Source: Sorghum bicolor (lineage: Eukaryota > Streptophyta > Magnoliopsida > Poales > Poaceae). Taken from it: a stretch of DNA of 64,000 nt. Positions within the stretch are counted from its first letter, which is position 1. Each line of letters begins with the position of its first letter. The stretch lies in assembly GCF_000003195.3 (NCBI RefSeq), contig NC_012870.2, positions 48,123,153 through 48,187,152 of the forward strand. The letters are read 5' to 3'. A model generated the notes under the pieces. It was not told the DNA's origin and did no database searches. It saw only the letters and a list, made by a program, of their open reading frames with translations. Made by a program: the position numbers and the translations under genes. Below, piece after piece: positions 23,419 through 33,585 of this stretch.

Positions 23419-26400
23419 GTTGATGTTGATATAGGTCAGCGTTGGAAGGGAAACCACTTTGCCGACATAAATTGATGATCTTACTTCCAAGGGATTTTAA
23501 ATTAAGCATGGTGTTGAGGTTAAAATGCCCTCCTAAATCAAATTAGACATGGTGTCTAGGTTGAATTTTGAGCCGATAGTATGCTATAGTAGATATTGGA
23601 TATTTTGTTGGACTAACCCCTATAGGAAAACTTTCAATATCAACCTGGGAAGTCCTGAGATAAACTCACATTGGAGACAAAGAGAGAGACACATCAAGTT
23701 TAACAATTTACACAAGGAAGACGTAGCTCATAAGAGATGATCCATGGAGGGTGCCACAAACACGATGCACAACCGCTAAGAAAGAAAAGCTTCCACAAGG
23801 TGATACTGTACCATCACTCTTCAAGTAAGGTAACATCTTAACGTACGTGACTATCACTTTTATAAGTTTCTCCTTGGTTCTGGCGTTCACATAAATAAAG
23901 AGACAAACATATATGATTTATAACTCCAAATTAACCAACCCAACTGATTCAGCATGTTTAGTCCTTTAATCTTTGTTCCTAGTATTACCTCCATGATCCT
24001 ACACTCCTAATCATATGAGCTAAAATGTTGCACATTCAATCATTGGGAAGATATAAAGAAAAAGACATATACATAGATAGTTTATCTTTCCATAAGGTTG
24101 AGCGATCTGATCTGACAAATGTTTTAAATACTACACTCATGAACTTATCACCCATCAACTTTGTCTTGCTCCCTACGCTTAAGGATAGAGAAGAATAAAT
24201 ATACTTTTGGTTATGTTGGTGTTTTCCACCAACAGGACCCATGCACTTGATCTCTGCCTTGTCTCTATAAGCAGGACACATTTTAAGAAACATGGAGGAT
24301 TTTTCAACTCCCAGACTCTACCAAGTGAAGGACTTGGATCTACGAGCACAAACACACCGAGCAAGATACTGCCAACGCCGCACTTCGAACTGCTGAGCAA
24401 ATGAAGAACATAGGTGACACCGTATCAAGAGGAGCAAACATCAAGGTCCCCACCTGAATCAAATGACGCACCTAAAGAATGAACACAGTGAGAAGTCTTG
24501 ATCAGAAGACTTAAAACATTAAACCCTCGCCGAAAGGTAAAATTGGTAGTTATCCATATTTATCCTTTCTGCATTCCCTTTTCCCTTTTATTATTTACTT
24601 TCATTAAATGGCTTGTTAGTTAATCATGCTATCTTGAAAAGAAAATAAAAATGTTAAAAATAGTAAGCCCCATGTGAGTATGCTCATGGCATAAAACCCA
24701 TAAGTACATTCACTGTGGTGGCGTAAAAATAAAATAAATATATTCCTGTCCTATAGAAATGAAAATATAAAAATAAATTTATGATCCTACCAAAGAGAGT
24801 AACATTTATTGAGGAGGCTCAACATGATAACGACTAAGAGATTTTATGCTAACACTTAACCAGTTCCACAAAGCTTTGTTGTCTATTTGAGCTCCACAGA
24901 ATTCAAGGATCAAATAAGACTAGCAGACGGAGGACATCCTAATCGCTGTCAGGGTGCTACCGACATTCAAATACACCTCCACCACCAGCTAGCTACATCA
25001 GGAGAAATTACGTCAAAATTCAGCTTGGAGGAGAGCACCCCCATTTATCCAGCTAAGTGTTTCTACTCGCATTTATACTTTACTCAAATAATAAAAAGAT
25101 GCATAATCATAAAAACACAAATAAAGATTTTGTACTTATATATATCTTTGCTTAGATTGCTAAATAAATAAATAAATAAAGTTTGCTATGAACCCTCATG
25201 ATAAGCTCTCACATGGAAATGATGAATAGTTGCTCTGCCATGACTAGTTCTCAAAATTTAAATCTCTCTCAAGTTTAGGCATGACTGTTATGAATTAAGA
25301 TTTTCTCTAAACCTGAACTTATGGGAAGAGTACTTGATCTAAAGTCTAAAATCGTTAACAGATATGATAGGGAAGGTTGAGCTGTTGTTTATCTGTTCCT
25401 AGAGATGCTAGAATTCTGAAGAATTGTATCTTTGAAAATCTTTAAAATGTTGCATGATGAGTTCCTGTATGATGAGAGTTTAAAATCCTACCACAGCCAT
25501 ATATACATGCTTATTAGACTATGAACCATATATTTACTTTTTACTGCTTATGAGCATTGAGTGTGGTCAAGCTGTGTAGACCCTTAGGAGCTTGTCATGC
25601 GGTTAAAATCAAGATTTACTTGCACGTTCACTCATACATGCTGCTTCTACTCCGGAAGTACGCATCTACATACATACATTCATTTCCATCTCCAGATTTA
25701 CCCAAAATTTTTCTACTCCTATCTAGGAGAGAATAGTCAAAAACATTATCCTATCCCTATTATTCCCCATGAAATAAATGCTCGAGATATTTTGGTTACT
25801 ACCACTTGCTACATTATTCCAGGAGGGTGAGTGCTCTGAAAAAAAAGAGTGAATACAAGGAAATAAAAAGGGGCAAGTGCTCGAAACCTCGAAGAAAACA
25901 AAAAGTGAGACGAGAGGTAAAAATGAACAAGTGTCCGACAGTAGAATTAGGGGTACAAGATACCCACCTGAGAGAAAAGAAAAAAAATATAGAGCATCTC
26001 ATTCCCCTCAAAAAGCTTCAAAGTGCAAGAAAGGTATGTATCCCCTCAAAAGAGCAAAAGTAGAATTAGACTTTCACCATTGTTTTCACCATTATCACCA
26101 TCATCACCATACACCATTCATTCGCCACACATGCACATCTTGATTTGACTTATTAACTTGTTTCTCTAGATCCATGGTTTGACTATGCAATAAATGTCTT
26201 GTAAGTATGTATTAGCTGTCTCCCACCTATGAGCTCCAGATATCAGAACCTTATTAGAGTAGGGTGAGAGAGAAAGCAATGTCACTATGCCTCATACCAA
26301 AAATACCACATACTTTGAGAGAAGGCATATAGCATTACTGCCTTGGTAAGGATCCAGAAATACCACAAAAGAGAGATTTGAGAGAGTCATACAGGAATCT

Positions 26401-26676
26401 CTGAGTTTTATTTTGAAAATCTACAAAAACTCTAGAGCTATAGTTGATCAAGAACAAGAGACATGGCGCTTGACTTGACTGTTCTATCTTTTAACTGCTC
26501 AAGACACAAGTGATGGTTGCAAGCCCCATGGTGAAAGGTAAAATGAGTAAGTTTTAAGTCTTAACAGTTTACTCTAACTAAGAGATGAGATATTGTTTGA
26601 ACGCATGTGTACCTTTAAGGCATGAAACCACTGCAGAAACTTTTGATTCCATCCTTGCTCACGGACGAGCAAGAGG
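23419..26676 (+). other. 3' untranslated region of the non-autonomous Athila-like element
   Basis: 3.2 kb without a supported gene. It contains a block related to the post-pol region of full Athila copies (gctttgttgtctatttgagc at 24,869, compare 29,664 and 61,274). There is an imperfect internal purine tract (agcttggaggagag, 25,022). At 25,910-25,970 an acaagtgtccgacagtagaa segment is shared with 61,925-62,005. A CATCAC/CACCAT-rich stretch lies near 26,080-26,115. The left 1.4 kb has no match elsewhere in the window. Confidence 0.7.
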
Positions 26677-26692
26677 TAAGCTTGGGGGAGTT
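26677..26692 (+). other. Polypurine tract of the non-autonomous Athila-like element
   Basis: gtaagcttgggggagttt immediately precedes the 3' LTR. Confidence 0.85.
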
Positions 26693-28030
26693 TGTTGACG
26701 GTCCTTAAGTATCAAATTTAACCATCAAATAAATAAAGAAAAGGATCCAAATGCAACCAACACCCAGACTTAGGGTTTTATCTAACAGAATTCCACGAGT
26801 TTTGGTGTTTGTCTATTTCTGTAGGGGGTTATCAGGAAATATGGAGGAAAGGCCCACATGTCGGGTTTACATAGAGATATTAACGTGCCACGCAATTTTC
26901 TATCATCTAGAAGACTCCAGAAGGCACGAGAATGAACGGGAAGTCGAGCGGGCTCGGGGACAGGGCGCCCGCCCTCCCCCCTTGGGCTCCCGCTCTGGTG
27001 TTTCGGCCAATCACGTTCTACTTCACGGATCATGCTCCACCTACCTAAAGGATCAAGAAAAACTGTGCGATTAATGTCGGTTTGATCCGACGGCCTAGAT
27101 TCACTTGAGGGGACTATATAAGCAGGCCCCCTGGCCCATGGAGGAGGCACCCCTTGATCCTTATTCCTTATTCATAGACAGAGCAAAAGCTAGGGTTTGG
27201 AGATGAGAGCTCTCCTCTCTTCTCTAAACTAGAGTAGATCTAGATAGTAGCGAGATGGAGAGCGTGGGAGGATTGGAGGAGAGGCCGGCCTATCGGTTCT
27301 TCCTCCGGTTGTACTTCGCCATGATCAAGCTCTAATCAAGCTGGCTCATGGGATGACTCTGGTAATCTACTTCTATTTCATTATGCAATTACTATCCATG
27401 TATGTTCTGGTTCACAACTCTTTTGAGTACTTTAATCTATAGGACGCAATAGTTGAGAGTTGTAGTATAGGTGTAAGCGTGGTGCTTAGACCTAGATTAC
27501 TTGTGGATATCCCCTGTTAGCCGGATCCTGTGGTAGGCCGCGTAGGTGACAATTACGTTGGTCCCCTGTAGTCCACCTCCCGTTAGCAGGACTGGTAGGG
27601 TTTATCGGCCTATGGATAAGCATCCTTTGTGGTGTATTCTTGTCACGTGGTTCGTCCCAGACATAGACATACCCCTTTGAAGTAGAGAAACCGTAGTTAT
27701 CCTCTCTATTCTCCTACCATCGCCCATATACTAGATTGCTCTACTCTCTATTTCCATATTATCACCCATTGTTATCTTACCATTAATATTGTTCTTATTC
27801 AATTCTACCATCTTTCCTATTTACAGCTATCTATCTATCTTGGTTAAGTTAGAGCGTAGTTGGTTCTCCTGTTTCCCTGTGGATACGATAAAACCTTTAA
27901 CCGGGTAAATGCTACAACGGTATCCGTGCGCTTGCGGATTTATCTGTGTGCGTATAAATACCATAGTACACTCTAGTGCCATGCTGGGGATGACAACCTA
28001 GTATTCAAGTGGTGTTAGCAAGTGTCAACA
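26693..28030 (+). repeat. 3' LTR of the non-autonomous Athila-like element
   Basis: 1338 bp, about 97% identical to 5041-6377 by hand count, ending GTCAACA before the TSD ATAGA. Confidence 0.93.
27115..27121 (+). promoter_or_regulatory. TATA box of the 3' LTR
   Basis: tatataa in the same context as 5463-5469. Confidence 0.6.
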
Positions 28031-28035
28031 ATAGA

Positions 28036-28580
28036 CAAGTTTAGATCTTACTTAGTTGGAGCAAAGGTAATCATTTATTCACACCATGCTGCTCTTAAAT
28101 ACCTACTCGCTAAGAAAGATGCTAAACCTCGGTTGATCCACAGGATTCTTTTACTCCAAGAGTTTGATATAGAAATAAAAGATAAGTAAAGAGTAGTGAA
28201 TTCAGTAGCCAATCACTTGTCTATGCTTCATTTCAAGGACACAATTGAGCTTCCCATCAATGACTACCTAAGAGATGACACGCTATTCAAAAAATCAAAC
28301 TTCAATCCTTGGTATGCTGACATTATGAACTTTATAGTGAAAGGCTATGTCCCACCTAGTGCAAACAAAAGAAAATTAGTACACAATAGTCGTTTTCACC
28401 TATGGGATGAGACATATCTATTTTGAATCTGCTCTAATGGATTATTGAGAAGATGTGTCCCTATGGCTGAGGCTACTCAAATTATGGAAAGGTGCCATGC
28501 CTCACCATATGGAGGACACTATGGAGCATTCCGGACACATGCCATGGTTTGGCAAAGTCGTTTTTTCTAGCCAATGATGT
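28036..28580 (+). pseudogene. Athila A1 RNase H end and integrase zinc finger, broken
   Basis: It resumes exactly where 5040 stopped ([13 protein letters not shown] across the junction). The part at 28,196-28,426 reads NSVANHLSMLHF...[13 protein letters not shown]...YVPPSANKRK and corresponds to the end of RNase H plus linker of the intact copy. A TGA at 28,424 and a TAG near 28,568 interrupt the zinc-finger section ([15 protein letters not shown]). Confidence 0.85.
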
Positions 28581-29270
28581 ATGAAGATGCAAAGGAGCTT
28601 GTCAGGAGATGCCATCGATATCAGAAGCAATGGAATATCAAACTCACGAAATGCAATGCCTCTCATAAACAATCTCCAAGTTAAACTTTATGATATTTGG
28701 GGCATTGATTTTAGGGGGCCATTCCCCATGTCCGGAAATTGCAAGTACATCGTCGTAGTTGTGGACTATGTGTCCAAATGGGTAGAAGCATTACCATGTC
28801 GAACAACAGATTCTAAACATGCCAAGAGAATGTTCCATGAAGTGATATTTCCTTGTTTTGGTATACCACAGATGGTCATAAGCAATGGAGGTTCCCACTT
28901 CATTGATAAAGTCTTTGTTAGGTACCTAGCAGATCATGGAGTTTGTTACAATGTCGGAACAACATACCATCCTCAGACTAGCGGTCAAGTAGAAACATCT
29001 AACAAACAAATCAAGAATATTTTGCAAAAGACTGTAGATGAAATGGGGAAGGGATGGAAGGACAAACTCCCTGGTGCACTATGGGCATATCGAACTGCCT
29101 ATAAGATACCCATAGGCATGTCACCCTATCAATTTGTATATGGGAAAACATGTCATTTGCCTATCCAAGAGGAGTTCAAAGCTCATTGGGTAACCAAGAA
29201 ATGGAACATGGATCTCCACCTAGTTGGCAAGAATCATCAGATGCAACTATCTGAGCTAGAGGAATGGTGA
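28581..29270 (+). pseudogene. Athila A1 integrase core fragment with damaged active site
   Basis: 230 codons of integrase. [15 protein letters not shown] holds the first catalytic Asp. The second catalytic position reads ISNGGSHF instead of ISDGGSHF, so Asp has become Asn. SGQVETSNKQI supplies the Glu. The fragment ends at a TGA after LSELEEW. Without the second Asp the core could not catalyse strand transfer. Comparison copy: 60,300-60,900. Confidence 0.9.
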
Positions 29271-29597
29271 GAAAAGGCCTATCATAGCTCTAAAATATAT
29301 AAAGAGAGAACAAAGAGATGGTATGATAAGGGAATGAAGCACAAGGAGTTTAACCCTACAGACAAGGTTCTACTATTCAATTAAATAGTTAAGCTCCTTG
29401 AACTTTGTAAATTGCGAAGTGAGTGGGATGAACCATACAAGGTCATCGATACTTCAACCCACAGGGCCATTACTATTCAAGATGATGCAGGTAACACTTT
29501 TAAGGTAAATGGCCAACGCTTGAAGGTTTATCTTGAGCCACAAATCAATTCGGTTGAAGATTTTGATGTAATCAAGTTTATTGAAGTTTTACATTAA
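29271..29597 (+). pseudogene. Athila A1 integrase C terminus
   Basis: KAYHSS...RTKRWYDK, then a stop near 29,383. The final piece, 29,412-29,597, ([20 protein letters not shown] ... [11 protein letters not shown]) matches residues near the end of the intact polyprotein. The stop is at 29,595. Confidence 0.85.
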
Positions 29598-31083
29598 AAC
29601 TCAATAAAACTAAGCTCTAGACAACTAATGCGTGAACACCTAACTCTTAACATGCTCCATGAGTTTTGTTGTCTATTTGAGTTCCACAGGATTTTTGAGG
29701 AGCGAGAAGAGAAAATTTGAAATACCAGCTAGTGTATTAAAAGACTATGTTAACAACTAGCTTGGGGGAGGGACATCCTATCTAGGTACGTATCCTTACC
29801 CTCTTAAAAGTTTTATTTTCATAAATAAAATAAAAAAATAGTGGGCACATGAAGGTTCACACTTATCCTGTCGAGTATTTGTCCTATATTTTGTTATTTC
29901 ATAATAGTGTGTGCTAGTATAAAAGTTTGCTTTTCTGTTTAAATAAATGATCAGTGGAGATAATCTCTATGCATGGAAATGATGAAAAGTTGCTCTGCCG
30001 TAATTCCTTGCAAGTACCTAGTTTTCAACCTTGTACTCTCCCAAGTTTTGGATACAACTGTTTAGATTTAATATTTGCTCTGAGCCTAACACTTGTGGGT
30101 AGCAAATGCTCGATCTAAATCTAGTTAGTTGATGGATGTAATATGGAAAGGTTTTGAGCTGCTGTCAATCTTGCTCCTAGAGATGCTAGAGTTCTGGAGA
30201 ATTTAATTTGAAAATCTTACTACATGATGAGTTCCTTTATGATGAGAGTTCAAAATTCTAACCATAGCCAAATACTCATGCTTACTAGATTAGGAAAGCC
30301 TCCAACTTGTATTTCATCCTATAAGCATTGAGGATAGTTAAGCTGTGTTGACCCTAAGGAACCGTCATGCAGTTAAAGCCAATACTATGTGCTGTCCATC
30401 CATTGATCTTAGCTACTTCTGTCCTCAAAAGTATGCAACCACTTACATCCATTACACATTCTCCCTGTGCTACTTCAGTTACTAGAAGTACCACCCACAC
30501 AACGCACTACACTCTGTGCTGTTTCTATCTGGGAGACATGCACCTATGCTGCTCCTACCCTAGGAGTACGCATTCATCCATCCACATATGTGTATTCCTC
30601 AACCACTCAGAAAATATTCTACTCCTACACTAGGAGAGAACACCCAAAAATATTCGTTGTCATTATGTCTTTTTCTACTTATCCAATAAAGCTCTAGTTA
30701 TTTTAGTTTATACTCCTACTGCTATTAGTACATTAAAAGGATTGGTTGCTCTAAAAAAGAGAGAAGCAAATAAAGAGGACAAATGTCCCTGAAAAGAAAG
30801 AAATAAATAAAGAAAGAGAAAAAACAAAAAGCAACCAAGTCCTTCTCTTCATACTAGGGAGGTATGTTATCCCCATGGAGCAAACGTAGAATTAGATCTT
30901 CACCATTAGTCATCACCCCTTATTATCACCATCATTTTTATCACTCATTTCATTCATTGCACTCGCATGCACATATGACTTGATTGTATTACATGCAAGT
31001 AGGTTTGAATTGTCTGCTCCATCTATAAGCTCCACATAAGCCTATTAGAGGTAGGGTGAGAGAGAGAAGGCAACTTCACTATG
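29598..31083 (+). other. 3' untranslated region of Athila A1
   Basis: No gene. It follows the intact Athila layout: ttgttgtctatttgag shortly after pol, an internal purine tract (agcttgggggaggg, 29,759-29,772), then A/T-rich text. The region around 31,040-31,080 (gggtgagagagagaaggcaa...cactatg) is shared with 26,265-26,290. Similarity to the relative stops at about 31,083. Confidence 0.75.
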
Positions 31084-31130
31084 CTCGTGCCGTAAGGTGT
31101 TGGGTTAAGTCTCGCAACGAGCGCAACTCT
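31084..31130 (+). other. Plastid 16S rRNA fragment (about 47 bp)
   Basis: The text gctcgtgccgtaaggtgttg followed by ggttaagtctcgcaacgagc and gcaac is the highly conserved 16S segment around E. coli positions 1060-1110. The ccgtaaggtgttggg variant is the chloroplast type as I remember it, not the mitochondrial or cytosolic one. It is far too short to be a gene. It abuts the LTR that starts at 31,132, and on the left joins Athila A1 sequence. Confidence 0.85.
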
Positions 31131-31131
31131 C

Positions 31132-32767
31132 TGTTGACGGTCGTTAAGTATCAAATTTAATTATCAAATAAACAAAGAAAAGGATCCAAATGAAATCGAC
31201 ATCCAGACTTAGGGTTTTATCTGACAGAATTTCACGAGTTTTGGTGTTTGTCTATTTCTGCAGGGGGTTATCAGGAATTATGGAAGAAAGGCCCACACGT
31301 CGGGTTTACATAGAGATATTAACGTGTCGCGCAATTATCTTACATCTAGAAGACTCCAGAAGCTACGGGAACGAAGCGGAGGCAGAACGGAGCCTGGCCC
31401 AGGGCGCCCGCCCCCCTTTGGTGCCCAATCAGAGTCCTCTTCGGGGATCATGCTCCACCGACCTAAAGGATCAAGGATAACCGTTCAATCAATGTCGGTT
31501 TGATCCGACTGCCCATATTCACTTGAAAGGACTATATAACCAGACCCCCTGGCCCCTGGAGGAGAGCACCTCTCAACCCTAATTCATTATTCATCAGGTA
31601 GAAGAAGCCTCTGATCAAGCCCTAGAGCCACCACATCAATTAGATCTCTAGATTATCATAGCTACATAGGATGAGAACTAGAAGGAGTCAATCTTTGATT
31701 TGTTTCCCGATCTGTCAAGAGGATTCTTGGTAATTCTCTATTGTTCTTCAATTTTTCATCTTTGTTCTTCGATATTATGAATATGACTTTGTTCTACTTC
31801 AATATATTGATTATGACTTTGCTCTACTTGTTTATATTCGCAATTATATTGTTCTTAGTTTATCATAGTTATATACTTGGTTAGTTAGATTGGAATTATA
31901 TACATGATTAGGATCGTATAGCGTTTATCCATCGGATCCATGGGTAAATGATAGATATTATGTAGGCGTGGTGTTTATACCGTATTTATCTGCGATTGTA
32001 CCCTATATGTTAGATCGCGGGGTAGTTCGTGGTAGTGACAGCTCCATTGATTCTTATATAGTCCCCCTCTCGTGTATGGGGCTGGCAGAGCAACATTATT
32101 ACAGGAGAGTGATTGCGATGTTTCTCATATTCCTTGATAATATCACTATGCATGGGTGTAATCCTATCTCGCAATGATTGCTAAGTATAATTGCACTAAC
32201 TATGACATGCTAGACTGTATAGTTAAGAATAACTTAGGAAATATTCTTGTAGTTCGTCCTAATTCCATGCTAATGAGTTGCTAGAATATCTAATCGAGGT
32301 GCTTATCATATTTATATATGGCTAAGTTATGCTGATCAGATTAATTATCTTTGTCACCATTCATTACTTTATATATATATCCTTTATGTGACACTTATTC
32401 CTGTATGAAAGAGATAGATAGATGCTCTCAATTATACATGCAATCATAGATACTAAATTCTATATTCCATTCTATAATCAACATTGATGTTTAGCAATCC
32501 CTTCCTAGTGGTAAAAATATAAATAACGATACCCGGAATACTTCCCAGTTAAAATGCGACATCGGTATTAATCTGTGTGCTTGCAGATCCCATTTGATTA
32601 TTTATTTAGAAGAGCAATTGCATATTTCAATACCGCGTCTCTTATGTCATGCTGGGGATGACAACTTGGCTTAAGTGGCATGAGGGATAGCTTTGGCATT
32701 TTTGGTGCCGTTATCAGAATTAGAAAACTAAGTCTACTTTTGGTAGTGATGTTAAGAATGCCCAACA
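31132..32767 (+). repeat. 5' LTR of the Athila-like element
   Basis: 1636 bp judged from the start TGTTGACGG and an end at gcccaaca before the primer site. There is no second copy in the window to confirm the limits. U3 to the TATA box is close to the LTRs at 5041 and 48,698, while the rest is different and A/T-rich. An LTR-end-like ORF at 31,190-31,480 is the same chance ORF noted in the sister LTRs. Confidence 0.75.
31533..31539 (+). promoter_or_regulatory. TATA box of the Athila-like LTR
   Basis: aggactatataaccagacccc; same context as 5463 and 49,120. Confidence 0.6.
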
Positions 32768-32775
32768 AGCATTTT

Positions 32776-32793
32776 TGGCACCGTTGCTGGGGA
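32776..32793 (+). other. Primer-binding site, tRNA-Asp type, imperfect
   Basis: TGGCACCGTTGCTGGGGA differs at two positions from the tRNA-Asp site at 56,646. A second, poorer copy (tttttggtgccgttatcag) lies upstream at about 32,699-32,717. Confidence 0.7.
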
Positions 32794-32925
32794 AGGTTGG
32801 TTACTAATCAGGAATGAATATAGAATTTCGAGTCATCATTCGCATCACTAATATGATCGAGATTATCAATTCTCTCATACAGTTTTATCCCGTTATTTTC
32901 TATTTTATTTTATACAGGGTAATGT

Positions 32926-33573
32926 ATGAATAGAAGACATCTTCCAGGAAATTTTGTTGACAATCCCGAAGCATTATTCAGAAAAACAAGAGCCAAGCTC
33001 AAGAAGAGATCATCAACACTTCAGCACGAAACTTCATCCAATCAAGAAGATCTCTGAAGTTTCACCCGGAACTTGTCTTCAGAGATCGAAGTCATGGCAA
33101 ACAAATCGATCTGTGAGTTCTCAGCTCCAACTACGGACAACATCCGCACTGGACCTACTGTAGAGATCGACGGCAACTTTGAACTCAAGCCTGGACTTAT
33201 CAACATAGTGCAATCCAACCAGTTCTGTGGGAAGGCACATGAAGATGCTAGTGCTCATCTCCAACACTTCCTGGAGATTTGCAGCACATTCACCATATCA
33301 GGAGTCCATAGAGATGCTATACTACTTCGCCTCTTCCCATTCTCGCTATTAGGGAGAGCGAAGCAATGGTTCTACGCTACAAAGGAGAAGAATACTACGT
33401 GGGCACTCTGCTCCACGAACTTTCTGGCTAAGTTCTTTCCCATGGGCAAGACCAATGCTCTCCGCGGGAAAATTACAAGTTTTCAGCAACAACATGATGA
33501 ATCCGTTCTAGAAGCATGGGAGCGCTTCCAAGACTACATCCTAGAATGTCCCCATCATGGAATGGAGAGCTGA
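32926..33573 (+). pseudogene. gag: gag of the Athila-like element, interrupted by stops
   Basis: A frame opens at the ATG at 32,926 (MNRRHLPGNFVDNPEALF), meets TGA at 33,055, and continues open to TGA at 33,571. Residues after 33,073 form a gag domain: QSNQFCGKAHEDASAHLQHF, then [16 protein letters not shown], the Athila gag signature. Two further stops (TGA 33,571 and TAG 33,583) sit in an otherwise unbroken frame that carries on at 33,586. All are compatible with C-to-T type changes (Trp or Gln codons), so this is recent decay. Confidence 0.85.
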
Positions 33574-33585
33574 CTACTAATGTAG

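Larger units (their letters stand above)
5041..28030 (+). mobile_element. Non-autonomous Athila-like LTR element (no pol), TSD ATAGA
   Basis: LTRs at 5041-6377 and 26,693-28,030 start TGTTGACGG and end GTCAACA. The 5-bp duplication ATAGA (5036-5040, 28,031-28,035) lies within the A1 RNase H gene. A tRNA-Asp primer site follows the 5' LTR and a polypurine tract precedes the 3' LTR. After subtracting the solo LTR insertion (7806-23,116) the element is about 7.7 kb. It encodes one gag-type frame and carries no protease, RT or integrase, so it must rely on another Athila element. I counted about 40 differences between the LTRs (about 3%). Confidence 0.92.
2758..31083 (+). mobile_element. Decayed Athila-type Ty3 element (A1), interrupted
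   Basis: Two blocks, about 2758-5040 and 28,031-31,083, join into one Athila pol plus 3' untranslated region once the insertion at 5041-28,030 is removed. The order and text follow the intact Athila at 56,757-62,458. Its own LTRs and gag are missing. The left end was lost next to the truncated LTR at 2583-2757, and the right end breaks off at the plastid-like fragment at 31,084. Many frameshifts and stops mark it as the oldest Athila copy here. Confidence 0.85.

Noticed and set aside
28196..29597. A separate retroelement downstream of the non-autonomous element
   Set aside because: It starts at the exact codon where the A1 pol stopped at 5040, with the ATAGA duplication, so it is the other half of A1.
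30367..30697. Cys/His-rich ORFs in the A1 3' region
   Set aside because: No ordered zinc motif, no homologue in the intact A2 copy, and they overlap in two frames.
31084..31130. Bacterial contamination or an rRNA gene
   Set aside because: Only about 47 bp match, embedded between retrotransposon sequences, and the variant is chloroplast-like. No neighbouring 16S helix sequence is present.
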